DNA from: Liopterus haemorrhoidalis
Taxonomy: Eukaryota; Arthropoda; Insecta; Coleoptera; Dytiscidae
Assembly (NCBI GenBank): GCA_963971575.1
Contig: OZ020611.1
Location: forward strand, 227,656,260 to 227,720,259
Length of the DNA stretch: 64,000 bases
Direction of reading: 5' to 3'
The notes below the pieces were generated by a model that saw only the letters and a program-made list of their open reading frames with translations, did not search any database and was not told where the DNA came from. Numbering within the stretch: position 1 is the stretch's first letter; every line of letters begins with the position of its first letter. The position numbers and the translations under genes were made by a program. Shown piece by piece: positions 20,795 to 31,661 of this stretch.

Positions 20795-21178
20795 TAAGAG
20801 GTATTTATAGTAGGTTCCGATTGAAATTTGTCCATTTTTTACCAATTTATGTTGAATTTTTTCCAAAATATAATCTAACGTTGAAATACTCATGCGAAAA
20901 TAAGAATGAAACTTTTCTGGATGTTCGCGGAGTTGCATATAGAAATGATGAAATTCACCATGTATATGTCTACTTTTATTTATTCTGTGAACATTGCACC
21001 TTCTAGTGTGTTTATTTTTATTTTTTAGTAAATACCAAATTTTCAGGGAAGAGTTTTCTGTTAGTAAAAAATCCATTATAATTTTGTGAACTTCGTGCTC
21101 GATTTTAAACGCGTCACTATGTGTAGACACTCTTTTAAAAGCGCGACATTCTTTCGCTGTTTTAGTCTCCGCTTTCAT
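20795..21178 (-). pseudogene. PIF/Harbinger nuclease, N-terminal remnant (HARBI1-like)
   Basis: A 128-codon minus frame. Residues 62-107 read NVHRINKSRHIHGEFHHFYM, then LREHPEKFHSYFRMSISTLD and YILEKI. In Harbinger nucleases the same region reads WVHPINxxRxxxGEFHxLYxxLRxxxxKFxxYFRMSxxTFDxLL, so the match is clear. The rest of the DDE nuclease is missing: downstream sequence is non-coding. The N-terminal 60 residues are not family-typical. It could be a single surviving exon or a truncated copy; no terminal repeats were found. Confidence 0.7.
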
Positions 21179-21396
21179 CGCTGCTTTGCTCTCTGCTTCA
21201 CTATGTGCTTAGCCTAAGTGAGCTGCTGTAGGAGAACGTCGCTTTGACTGGTGGGGAGCGACCGACCACACACCTCAAGCCCCGCTAACACCTAGGAACT
21301 TAGCGTTACGAGGATACACAGAAATTAAGGCTTTTATATATATAATCGGCCAGATACATTGCGAGTTCGGGCGTTCATTTTACTATTGCGCCAGAC

Positions 21397-22230
21397 CAGG
21401 GTTTCCCAAACTTTTTTTCTTGTGGAACCCTTAGGCAAATTTTTACGTATCATGGAACCCTTGCCATACCTAAAGCTGTTATAAATTAGATTAGTTAGTA
21501 TTCTAGGCAAAGATATTAGCGTTGACATCGGTGTTGACATCTGAGTGATTTTCGCGTGCATAGCGTTTCCAATACAAATTCCGTGACATTGAACGATAAC
21601 ACCGATGCTAACATGAACTTCAGTGTCCAGAATACTACCATAGATATTAAATAAAACAAAAATCATGATAAGATATTTTATTTATTTTTATAAAACTTTG
21701 TAACTACAATAAATGTTTGAATAAATTGCAAAGACATGTTTTTAATTAAAAAACACAAGTTTAGTGCGAAGGATGTAATTGTTTTTTGATCTCCAATATT
21801 TTCGCAAAATTTGGTTGAATATTTGCTAAATATATTCGCATGTCTGGTCGTGCGTCCAATCTATTTCGATATTTCGTTTTGGTATTTGCATATCTCGAAA
21901 ATCTAGATTCGCACCAATAGGTTGTTTTCGAATGGTAAAAGAGCTCGAATAGCCCTTTTTGATAAATCTGGATATTCGTTATGTATATTGCACCAGAATG
22001 TTGCAAGTGACATTTCCTCAAATTTAGATTTTAATTGGGTATCAAGAACAATATCAATTAATTTTTCATAATCCAGTGCTGTAAATTCAATGGGCTTTTC
22101 TTTTTCAACTTTGAATGGGTTTTGTACTCAATAATATTATTTTAATATTATATCACAAATTGTCTCGCGGAACTCCAAAATTATTTCGTGGAACCCGAGG
22201 GTTCCACGGAACCCACTTTGGAAAACACTG
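21397..22230 (-). mobile_element. hAT element, deletion derivative, with perfect 8-bp duplication
   Basis: The termini are CAGGGTTTCCCAAACTTTTT and, read inward from the right, CAGTGTTTTCCAAAGTGGGT. They are flanked by a perfect 8-base duplication CGCCAGAC (21389-21396 and 22231-22238). Both ends carry GTGGAACCC subterminal motifs. The interior keeps the C-terminal part of a hAT transposase on the minus strand. The 834-bp length means that most of the gene was lost before or after mobilisation. Confidence 0.92.
21755..22065 (-). pseudogene. hAT transposase, C-terminal dimerisation region
   Basis: The minus strand contains HSGAIYITNIQIYQKG, LFELFYHSKTTYWCESRFSR, YANTKTKYRNRLDARPDMRI, YLANIQPNFAKILE and QLHPSH before a stop. 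In ZBED5/SCAND3-like hAT proteins this region reads FW..VxxEYPxLxxxAxxxLLPFxTTYLCExxFSxxxxxKTKxRNRL and often ends QxHPSH. The first part is in a shifted frame. No BED zinc finger or RNase-H-like core remains in this copy. Confidence 0.8.
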
Positions 22231-22769
22231 CGCCAGACAGAAAATTAAATAAAATAAAAACTAACTTTAGATTGTTTTTTTACAACTAAAAAAGTGTTAT
22301 ATTTTAAAAATAATATTATACAAAAACACATATAATGAAAACATTACGATTCATTAGCATAAATTATTTTTTGTGGAAAACTGGAGTGCACTTGAAATCC
22401 ACTTAACTAAAATAGCTCTAACATTAAACAGAGTACAGAGCGATCCCCTTGACATTTAGCAGTTGATGTAGTGATGGGACTGGAAGTCCCATCAGTCGAT
22501 TGCAATGGGATATGCCGTTATCAGTTAACAATGCATCCGCCCATAGTATAAAGGCACTAATTATTGCTGACATGCCAGACTATAGACGCCCGACGCCCCG
22601 GACAACACCGCAAAATAAACATTGAAAATTGAAAGGTTTTATAATTCGCAAAAGTGGTTTTGGAAACTATTAAAGGGTTAGACTTATTTTCATGCGGAGT
22701 TTCCCGAAATACTGGGATTCCGCGTGAATTATTAATGAATAACTAATTATAACCCAGCAAACATTTTTA

Positions 22770-23085
22770 TACGGGCCAGTACTGGTAAAGCACATACTCC
22801 CCGGCATTGAATGTAATGGGCCAGTGCTGGCATTTCGTACTGGGCCAGTGTCCCGTGGCCCTTAGCTGACCCATTGATGTATCAGTTGCTGGCCCAGCAA
22901 CGGTAAAGTGCATTGAAAGTAATGGGCCAGTGCTGGCATTTCGCACTGGGACAATGCTGGCATCTCGCACTGAGCCAGTGCTGGCATTTTGCACTGGGCC
23001 AGTGCCCCGGTGTCCCCGTGGCCGTTAGCTGGCCCAATGATGTATCAGTTGCTGGCCCAGCAACGGTAAAGTGCAAAATAAATAC
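22770..23085. repeat. GGGCCAGTGCTGGC tandem array
   Basis: About six short units built on GGGCCAGTGCTGGCATTTCG are nested in a longer duplication: the segment ending ATGTATCAGTTGCTGGCCCA, then GCAACGGTAAAGTGCA, occurs twice (near 22876 and 23041). The array is far more GC-rich than its surroundings. Its long open frames in several frames are produced by the repeat, not by a gene. Confidence 0.8.
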
Positions 23086-23090
23086 TCTTT

Positions 23091-23256
23091 TGGCCATGTT
23101 CACCATCGTTGAATAAATTTATTTAACAAATAAAGTTGACAATATCGCATCGGTTTTAAACTATTAATGAAGAAATTAACATTGCTGTCAATAGAATGAT
23201 GCGATATTGTTAACTTAAGTTGTTAAATAAATTTATTCATCGATGGTAAAACTGGC
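23091..23256. repeat. 60-bp inverted pair
   Basis: Left arm 23091-23150 and right arm 23198-23256 are imperfect complements, both containing AATAAATTTATTTAACAA and CAATATCGCAT. The loop is about 47 bases. It could form a cruciform or be a nested foldback element. Confidence 0.8.
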
Positions 23257-24489
23257 CGATTGTAAATTGTATTAACAGTTATAATTTATTGATTTATTTA
23301 TAAATATTAAATAAATATAATTTCAGGAATAACAGGAATTAGTTTATTTAATTTATTAATTTAATGAAGAATTTTAAGAAAATGATTTTCTGCCATTCCA
23401 AACCAATTGCATCCTAAAGATAAGGGGTGACTAATAATTTTCGCCAATATTCGTCTTGTATTATCTACCACATCTTTCCCCCCTGACTTGAAGAGTGCCA
23501 ACCTAAAGAAATCATACTTGTTAAAATAAATTCAATAATTTTATAAGCATTAATGCTATAAGCTGTTCACTTTTGTAAGAACAAACTAGATCTGGTTATT
23601 TTGGTGATTTTTATAGTGTATTACTGACTTTTAGAAACTTGGTTATATTGTAAAAAAAGCTTTACAGTTTTGGGATTAAGTTTGTATTATTTTAGATTGG
23701 TATTATATTTACAAAATATTTAAGATGGCACTTTTCAAAATGAAATATGACAAATTATATTTTTTAAATGACATATTTATAATCTTGAAACAGATTTATT
23801 AATAATTGAAAATTTTATTACATGAAAAAAACTATGATTGAACTAAACTAAAAATTAAACAATTTAACATGAAATAGTTTGTGTAAACTACGTCCTTAAA
23901 TCTAACAAAACACACACAAATCACAATAAAAAACTGTATAATGTTCACAAAACAATAACTATTCAAATACACATCTTGATAAACTGTCCACCAACACGTA
24001 TCAACTTGTACTGGCCCTCGAGGGGGTACTGGCCGTTAGGGCGTTTTATGACTAAGAACAATCAGACTTTTCAAATTATTACATTCAAAAAAAGTTTAGT
24101 TTTAAGTAAAAAGTATAAAAATGTTTGCTTGGACTAATACAAATAAGGAGTGCTTATAAAATGCTGGTAAAGTACTTCGTATAGGCGGAATGCGAAATAC
24201 AAATGTGAAGTACATTATTAATACTGGCGTTGCACTTACTTTTGGTGCCAGCAGTAAAAGCAGTTTGCCGGCATTCGGCCGTTAGTTACATGTTTGCTGG
24301 GAAGTTATATCCTGAGAGCTCTGAATTTTATCAGATAAACTGCGGGTAACTGTATTAAAATTATGCTTATAATATGTGTAAAAAAATTGTTTCGCAGAGG
24401 GGCTGGTTTAGAAATGTGAAAAAATTCAGTGTAATGCACATTGAAGTAAACCAAAATAGAATCCTTTGAATTTTGTTGCGACTAATTTT

Positions 24490-24870
24490 TCCATTTTTTA
24501 CCGACCGCCAACATATATAAGGGAGGTATTGTTATCATACCAATTTTGACGTTTCGAGATTTCGATGGATCTCCACGAGTTGAGGTCCCTGCATAACGTT
24601 TTGACTATTTTTAGCATGATTTCTGTCGGTCCTCTGTCCTTCTGTCTGTCCGTCTGTCTGTGTACACGTGCAGAGCAAATTCGACTGAAAGGATTTTTGT
24701 GAAACTTTTTAAATTTAAGTTTCTGCCATCAATGGCACGAGTTGATCAACTTTTGGTAAAAATCGGTTGACTAAAAATGGGAGTTTACTCGTGTCGATTT
24801 TAAGATTTTTGTGAATATTTCACAACAAAAATATTTCGAAAAAATGTATTGAACAAAAGTTGCTATAAAA
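24490..24870 (+). repeat. B-family (GTCY)n repeat, copy B1
   Basis: Contains ACCGACCGCCAACATATATA, GGGAGGTATTGTTATCATAC, TTCGATGGATCTCCACGAGT, a (CTGT/CCGT)n tract and GTGTACACGTGCAGAG. The same series occurs at 27885-28300. It shares only the microsatellite with the A family, so it is a separate family, perhaps also Helentron-like. Ends are not determined. Confidence 0.7.
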
Positions 24871-24871
24871 G

Positions 24872-25705
24872 CAATAATTAATAACTTTTATTTGAGACGT
24901 TTTTTAATAAAACGAAAAATTTTGAAAAATTTTTAGAAATTTTTCCAAATTTTTCCAAATTTTTTCCAGGTCTCAATTTTTTCATACTTAGACGTTTCCA
25001 TGGTCATGATAAATAATATCTCTGTTAGAAAATATTAGGCCAAGTTATTTCTACTCTGCTGCTAGAATGTATTTTATACAAGTACTTTATGATGGCGGTT
25101 GGTGACCACAGCTGATTTTTTTAAAAATATTAGTGTATGTTATTAAATAAATGCTCTTAACCTTTTGATTAGTTAGTTTTTAACAGTATATATTCTTCTG
25201 GGAATAATTTTTTTAATTAAAATGTTTTATCTATATTTAAATAAATAACCATATTTTTCTTGGAAATTAACCAAAATGACTACATACATGTACTGCTCAA
25301 AGGCTTAATACTTACATGAACAGAGTTTCAAAATTTTCAAAAAATGTTGATTTTGGTGCGAATTTTGGTTTTAAAATAATAGAAATATTGTCAAAAAAAA
25401 AAAAACATACTAAATAATGGAAAAAAATATATATACTCCGTATATATCAGAAAATTCCATATCTTTTTGAAGGCCACCAAACGCGATTTTCTCCAAAATT
25501 TTGTTATGTAAGGATGTACAAGTTTTATACCGTTGAATAGAGAAAAAAAAGTTCTATAATAATATGTAAAATAATATGTGTAGTGTAATTTGAAGAAACG
25601 TTATTTAATGTCATATCTTTTGCAAATGCAAATAAAAATTGATACGGTCATCGTCTGACCCCCATTGTCGTAAATAAGTTTTTTGAGCGACCATATCAAA
25701 AGCAG
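24872..25705. other. No gene; AT-rich tail of B1
   Basis: Very AT-rich with repeated AATTTTTC phrases. Some of it may belong to the B-family body, but I lack a second full copy for comparison. Confidence 0.4.
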
Positions 25706-25708
25706 TTC

Positions 25709-25761
25709 TTTTTTAGGGTTTTGTAGGTATGACCAAAAAACCCTTATACCGTCATTTTGTC

Positions 25762-25815
<54 letters not shown>

Positions 25816-26652
25816 TCGGTTAAAATTGTAGCCAAACGGCTAAACCTAGAGAGTTGAAATTTGGCATGCTTATACAACTCTTTGACCCGCACATAGGAAA
25901 AATACTAAAACATCTAAAAAACATACCCCCCTAAAAATATAAACAAATATGTGCTCATCGAAAACAAATTTTTTTTTTTTTAATTCTGAATAGGGTATCA
26001 AATGAAAGCCCTTAGTACGTGGATTAACGATCAAATTTTTATTTTTGCAAAATAAATTATTTTGATGCGATTTTTGCCAAAATTGTGCAAAAAATTTTTT
26101 GTCCCACACCCTGTAGCCCAGATGGTTTAAACTAAAAATCTAAAAAAATTCTAAGTAATGTATATTGGTATGAACCGAAATAGTACAACAGGAATTTTTG
26201 ATCAGATTATGTTTTCGGAAACTAACGCATTTTTTGAGTACAAAAGTTATACCAATGTAAGACACTCAAATGCAAGGCGTACGATGGCGTAACGGGTTAG
26301 AGCGCTGGTCTCAGAAGCTAAAATTCTCTGGAAAACGAAGGGTTTCGAGTTCGAGTACGGAGTGAATTTTATTTTTTCTGTTTTTTTTTTTGCATTTTTA
26401 TTATGTTGAAATTATTTTGTCAAAATTCTAGTTATATTTTGACAAATGTTGTATTTAATTTTTAAGAGCGTAAATTTAATAACCAGTCTTATTATATGAT
26501 TAACAGACGATAAATTATTTTAAAAATATCGTTCATTTTGCCGTGATTACTACAAAGTAAAATTTGTCCTACACACTCAGCATACCGCCTTCACTTATTA
26601 TATACCTGCGAAACCCTGAAATGTGTGAATATTCACACTTCACATCAATTTT
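25709..26652 (+). mobile_element. A-family copy A2 with long (GTCT)n
   Basis: Full-length: TTTTTTAGGGTTTTGTAGGT at the left, 13 or so uninterrupted GTCT units (about 25762-25814), then the GTAGCCAAACGGCTAAACC block, ATTAACGATCAAA, CCCACACCCTGTAGCCCAGA, a tRNA-like module, TTAAGAGCGTAAATTTAATA and the hairpin end TGTGAATATTCACACTTCAC. The (GTCT)n tract is the longest in the window, so its length is free to vary between copies. Confidence 0.85.
26281..26363 (+). repeat. tRNA-like module inside A2 (Leu-like)
   Basis: ATGGCGTAACGGGTTAGAGC serves as the A-box region; CTGGTCTCAGAAGC resembles a Leu-type anticodon arm (loop CTCAGAA); a long variable region follows and then GAGTTCGAGTACGG as a B-box. 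It is the type II tRNA shape, unlike the modules of A1, A4 or A6. Not a functional tRNA gene by eye. Confidence 0.55.
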
Positions 26653-26654
26653 TA

Positions 26655-26888
26655 TCTTATTTATGTAAGAACCCACTAAGAAAGGATTTTTTCAAGTTCG
26701 ACCCCTATGTGGTGAAAAGGAGAAAAATGTTTTTTCACGGATTCCTCAATATCTCTTAGGACAGATGAGATATCGACTAGGTTTTTGTTTACAAAGGTTA
26801 CCCATACACAAGTTTAAAAACAAACTGAGTTTTACGTTAATGCGACCATCAATACACCGTAGCGATGCACGGGTTTTCAGCTAGTAAT
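26655..26888 (-). repeat. Single unit of the C-family repeat
   Basis: The minus strand begins TACTAGCTGAAAACCCGTGC and ATCGCTACGGTGTATTGATG, then GGGTAACCTTTGTAAACAAA, ATATTGAGGAATCCGTG and TAGTGGGTTCTTACAT. The same order of phrases is tandemly arranged at 39189-40965. It directly follows the 3' end of A2. Confidence 0.75.
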
Positions 26889-27484
26889 AGAATAAAGTTT
26901 TGATTCTAGTTTGCGGTACGATTTTTTTTTCCGAATAAAGACGTTGCTTAATCACGTAACATTCAATCAATTTAGAAAACTCTATATATAACAAAAAGAC
27001 GTACAAAATACGTACGGGTATCTGAGTTAATATAAAATAAATCTCGTGCCACGTAATACGTAAGAAGATAGATGATGAGATTAAGTTGAACATGAAAGTA
27101 TTGAACATCCAATCTCCAGTAATTAGAGAATGCTCTTACAAAGTCTGATGTTCATAAAATTATTAATTAGTTTGAAATTATTTTCTCAAATACTTTTTAT
27201 GAATTTTTGATATTTGAACTCGTGAGAAGGATGAAAAGCTCTTAAGAAATTAATTTGAGCATCGATTTATTCGTTACGAGATATTTATTTATTTAAGTTC
27301 GACCTATTTCTATTGCAAAGGTTAATCACCGGCTAGAGGGTTACATCATACTCCTTCTAGAGAGCTTTAAATCTATTTTGGATTAATTATTTTTATAGAG
27401 AGTGTGTGTATTTATTTATTATTTCTTTGATCCAAAAGATGAATAGTTTTGTTTATTTACGCAGTCGTATTAAAATTACGAGTA

Positions 27485-27600
27485 CGAGTTATGCCACCGT
27501 GGTAAGACGGTTGCCTACTGGGCACATGGCCGCGAATTCATATCCCGGATGTCCGGAATTTAAAAAAACCATAATAAGGACTCAGATAGAGTTGTCGAGG
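27485..27600 (+). repeat. tRNA-like SINE head, decayed
   Basis: ATGCCACCGTGGTAAGACGG and GTTGCCTACTGGGCACATGG are followed by GCGAATTCATATCCCGG, which resembles A-box, anticodon arm and B-box of a tRNA-derived SINE. Only one copy is seen and no duplication was found, so the call is tentative. Confidence 0.4.
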
Positions 27601-27693
27601 CAGAATTGGTGATTGATAACCCATAATACCACTAATTTTTCTGTTTCTTAATTTTCGCTACTTTATGTTCTACCTGTTCTTCTCTAGAAGTCA

Positions 27694-27760
27694 ATTTTTA
27701 GGGTATTGTAGGTATACCACCAAAAAAACCCTTATAACGTCAATCATGTGTCTGTCCAGA
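27694..27760 (+). repeat. A-family 5' end fragment
   Basis: TTTTTAGGGTATTGTAGGTA, then ACCCTTATAACGTCA and GTCTGTCC are the first ~65 bases of a divergent A-family copy. GC-rich non-family sequence (27760-27870) and a B-family copy follow, so the A element is broken. Confidence 0.7.
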
Positions 27761-27884
27761 GCTGTAGTAACGGGTTGGCATCGGGGCTACAGGGGCGCGA
27801 GGTTTTACAAGGGCGCGTGGCCTGATGAGAGGCGCCATTGCAGGACAGGTCATCACTTGTATTATTTGGGAAACGAAGACCTTT

Positions 27885-28300
27885 TTTACCGACCACCAAC
27901 ATATATATAAGGGAGGTATTGTGATCATACCGATTTTGACATTTCGAGATTTCGATGGATCTCCACGAATTGAGGTCCATACATAACGTTTTGACTATTT
28001 TTAGCATGATGTATGTCGGTCTGTCTGTCTGTCCGTCCGTCCGTCCATCTGGCTGTCTATGTCTGTCTGTGTACACGTGCAGAGAAAATTCGGCTAAAAG
28101 AATTTTTATGAAACTTCATATTTAAGCTTTTGATATCAATGGCACGATTTGATCAACTTTTGGTAAAAATCGGTTAACTAGAAATGGGAGTTTACTACTA
28201 TTTTACTAGTTATTGTGTTGATTTTAAGATTTTTGCGAATATTTACCAACAGAAAAATATTTCGAAAAAAATTATTTAACAAAAAGTTTGCGAAACTCTG
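27885..28300 (+). repeat. B-family (GTCY)n repeat, copy B2
   Basis: Shares with B1 the blocks ACCAACATATATATAAGGGA, TTTCGATGGATCTCCACGAA, GTACACGTGCAGAGAAAATT and GATCAACTTTTGGTAAAAAT. The microsatellite is a mixed GTCT/GTCC tract. It lies between two A-family 5' ends. Confidence 0.75.
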
Positions 28301-28311
28301 TTCTAGCTGTT

Positions 28312-29558
28312 CAAAAAACCCTTATAACGTCACTCACGTGTCTGTCAGTATGTCCGTTCAACCGTCTGTCTATCTGTCTGTTTGTCCGTTCGTCCGTCTG
28401 TCTGTCTATCCGTACGGTAAAAATTGTAGCCTAACGGCTGATCATGAAAAAATGTATATTTTTGTACAATTTTGAGTTGGGTATCAAATGAAACATCCTA
28501 ATGCGTGGATAAACGAGCAAATATTTATTTAAAAATATGTATATATGGGACTTTTGCCAAAAATATGTCAAAAAGCTTTTGTCCCCTACCCTATTTTCGA
28601 GAGGGGTTGATTTAAAAATTTGGAAAAATTCTCAATAATGTAGACTGATGAGAATCGAGTAGTTCAACGGAATTTTTGATCAGATTTGTGTTTATATATC
28701 GACTTGTTTGTGTCGTTTGAAAATAATAATAATAAAATATATATATATATATATATTGTGTGGTATCAAAAGAAAGATCCTAACACGTAGATTAAAGAAT
28801 GAAAAGTAGTTTTTAATTATTATTTTTTTAATTTTTTATATTAACACATTTTTTCCAAGTATATTCTAAAAAAATTACTGTCCCACACCCTTTAACCTAA
28901 AGGGGTTAACTAAAAATCTGAAAAAATTCAACAAAAATTTCAAAAATACATTGAATGACAAGGAAACGTACGAAAGGAATTTTTGATAAGATTTCGTTTT
29001 TGGAAAATTTTAGAAAATTAATTATTTTTTTAATTCATGGCTAATAATGTTATGGATGTTTGTATTTATGGCTAAGGTAATCTTCTTTTAAATTTAAAAA
29101 TATAATAAAAAAATTTAACAGCAGAGAATCGAGTTCATCTAAATAAGCTCCGCCTACTATTCCGGCATGATTTAATTTATTTGAATTATTTTAGTTTTTT
29201 GTTTTTAAGGTATCAAAGAGGAAAATAAATGATTTATGGTAGTGAAATACTTATAAAACAAATATCACATAGTTAATACCGAGAAATATGTTTCTAAAAT
29301 TAAAAAATTAAGTTATTTATCAATATATTTCTTATTAATTTAATGTAGACTTACGTAGGAAGTAAATGAAGAAAAATCACTGGGATTTTTTAATTTAGTT
29401 TTAAAAAAATAATAAATTAAGGCTCTTAGTATTCAAATAACGAATAAAAATGATTATAAAAAATGTTTGCTTATAAAAAATCTGTTGGCTTCTTACACTT
29501 ATGAAACTCCCACAAAACCCTGAAAAGTGTGAAAATTCATACTTCACATAAATTTTTA
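28312..29558 (+). mobile_element. Divergent A-family copy (A-prime type)
   Basis: Starts within the ACCCTTATAACGTCACTCAC block, has (GTCY)n to about 28413, GTAGCCTAACGGCTGATCA, a duplicated TGTCCC(A/T)ACCCT segment (near 28580 and 28880), a (TA)n run at 28736-28757 and the family end ACAAAACCCTGAAAAGTGTG with the hairpin AAAATTCATACTTCACATAA. No tRNA-like module is evident. It shares GTTGGCTTCTTACA with the minus-strand copy at 34098-34505. Confidence 0.7.
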
Positions 29559-29559
29559 T

Positions 29560-30090
29560 AACATTGTACATTTTGGTGACGACTTCCTTTCAAAATTTGT
29601 CATTAAAATAAATTCTAATTAAAAATTCTTATGATTCAGTCCATAAAAGTGCGAAACAAGATAAAAATTCCACATATCTGTACATTTACAACTATTAAAG
29701 TTCATAAAATCCATTGAGTGCGTTCATCGCACGTTGACTTGTGCCGGCGACGTTCAGATCATTTAAGAAGGTCAATTGGTAGAGAGGGAGCGAGATGGCA
29801 GCACCTCCTTTGTCACTCGCTACTCTAATTAGACATGCTACACTGTAATTACATTAGGTAACTCTCTAGATTAGTCAGTCTCGACTTCTAGAACAACGAA
29901 GAACAAGATGCTACATTTACAAGGTGACATATTAACTAACGAAAACAAAATTCAGACATGATTATAGTCAATTTCAAATAACAATATACACTATCGCTTA
30001 ACCCTTTGACGCCGGAATTAATTTACTTGCAATTTTTAAAAAACTAAATACATTAACTTACACTTCTGAAATGTGAATATGCATATTAAT
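29560..30090. other. No gene recognised
   Basis: Includes a more GC-rich patch at 29715-29900 that may be part of an unrecognised element. At 29998 the sequence TTAACCCTTTGACGCC looks like a piggyBac-type end next to TTAA, but no partner was seen. Confidence 0.4.
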
Positions 30091-30091
30091 A

Positions 30092-31144
30092 AAAAATTGA
30101 TGTGAAGTGTGAATTTTCACACATTTCAGGGTTTTGCAGGTATTTAGTAAGTGAATGATGATTATTTGGGGTGCCAAAACAAATTTTATGACAAAATATT
30201 TTTTTATGTATTTTAATTCGAATGCCTATTACCATTATTTAAGTTTTTAAAGATGTGCAGTATTTTTTTTTTTATATATCAAGGTTCATTAAGATTTTGA
30301 AAATTGCGCCTATGGCTTCCATTGGTTGCTTAAATCATAAGCCTCGCCCTCTGATACCTTCAAATATAGAATTAAATTATAATTTCAACACTTCCCACTG
30401 GTTATTAAATTTACGCTTTTAAAAAATAAATGGAACATTTACCAAAATATAACTAGAATTTTGACAAAATAATAATGCAAAAAAAAAAACTGAAAAAATA
30501 AAAATTGACGGGATTCGAACACAGTTTTTTACAGTAGTTTCAATTCACTAAGCAAGAACGCTACCACTGTGCTATACAGGATCACTCGTTTGCTATCTTA
30601 AATAGCGGTTTAAATATATTACATATTTTACTTAAAAACACAAAAAATGCTTTTTTTTCCGAAAACATAATCTGATCAAAAATTCCTGTTGAACTATTCC
30701 GGTTCACACCAATGTACATTACTTAGAATTTTTTCAGATTTTTAGTTTAAACCATCTGGGCTACAGGGTGTGGGACAAAATTTTTTTTGCACAATATTGG
30801 CGAAAATCGCTTCAAAATAATTTATTTTGGAAAAATAAAAATTTGATCGTTAATTCACGTACCAAGGGCTTTCATTTGATACCCTACTCAGAATTAAAAA
30901 AAAATATTTTTTTTTTCGATGAGCACATATTTGTTTATATTTTTAGGGGGATATGTTTTTTAGATGTTTTAGTATTTTTCCTATGTGCGGGTCAACGAGT
31001 TGTATAAGCATGCCAAATTTCAACTCTCTAGGTTTAGCCGTTCGACTACAATTTTTACCGAACAGACAGACAGACAGACAGACAGACAGACGACAAAATG
31101 ACGGTATAAGGGTTTTTTGGTCATACCTACAAAACCCTAAAAAG
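30092..31144 (-). mobile_element. A-family copy A3, full length
   Basis: Read on the minus strand it begins CCTTTTTAGGGTTTTGTAGG, has six GTCT units, the GTAG(T)CGAACGGCTAAACC block, a tRNA-like module, TTAATAACCAGTGGGAAGTG, the GAAGCCATAGGCGCAATTTT segment and ends with TGTGAAAATTCACACTTCAC. All family blocks are in order, so this is a good reference copy. Confidence 0.85.
30508..30585 (-). repeat. tRNA-like module inside A3
   Basis: On the minus strand: CTGTATAGCACAGTGGTAGC (A-box) and GTGTTCGAATCCCGTC (B-box, close to consensus), about 45 bases apart. The spacing and A-box wording differ from the A1, A2 and A4 modules. Confidence 0.6.
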
Positions 31145-31661
31145 GTATTTTATGAATAATAAGATATAATTTTATTAACCAACTAATACGTTTCGCACAT
31201 CATATGATATATATTTTCTTCTATTTACATAAAGGGGATGATCTAATAATCTGAAAAAATCTCCATAATGAACATTGATGGGAACCGGAATAGTTCAACA
31301 AGAATTTTTAAATCCGAATAGTTTTTCGAAAAATGCCAATTTTTTGTGTCGTTGATAAAAAATATTTAAAAAAAAATTATTGTGTCAAAAAAAGTCTCTT
31401 TCTTTAACACTATTTTAGCCAAAAATATGCTAAAAAAGTTCTTGTCCCGCACCCTTTACCTAAAGGGGTTAAACTAAAAATCTGAAAAAAATATAGGTAA
31501 TGTACATTGATCTGAGTCGGAAACTTACTAGAGGAATTATTGATCCAACTGCCTTTTTGAAAAATATTGCAGTTTTTGAAAAATTATTATTTTTTTTTAA
31601 TCAGTTGCTGAATTATGCCTAGTAATACTCTTTTTTGTATTGATGGCTAAAATAGTGTGTC

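Larger units (their letters stand above)
22753..24301. mobile_element. Large terminal-inverted-repeat element of unassigned superfamily
   Basis: Left end CCCAGCAAACATTTTTATAC and right end, read inward, CCCAGCAAACATGTAACTAA share CCCAGCAAACAT. Both ends continue into related CTGGC/GGCCAGT-type sequence (GGGCCAGTACTGGTAAAG left; GGCCGTTAG, GCCGGCATT and GCTGGCACC-like phrases right). The interior holds a GC-rich tandem array and a ~60-bp inverted pair. No transposase was seen. No clear duplication flanks it, so the superfamily is open; TTAA- or TA-targeting families are possible. Confidence 0.6.

Noticed and set aside
22767..23116. Several overlapping open frames of 67-75 codons on both strands
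   Set aside because: Produced by the GGGCCAGTGCTGGC array; open frames in several registers of a tandem repeat are not evidence of coding.
25762..25814. (GTCT)n as an ordinary stand-alone microsatellite
   Set aside because: It occurs at the same internal position in every A-family copy, so it is a component of the element.
25870..26109. Repeated 79-codon frames at 25870 (minus) and 30768 (plus) with near-identical translations
   Set aside because: Conservation at the protein level merely reflects two copies of the same A-family DNA; other copies break the frame freely.
29998..30014. piggyBac end (TTAA followed by CCCTTTGACGCC)
   Set aside because: Suggestive wording but no partner end and no second TTAA with inverted sequence was found nearby.
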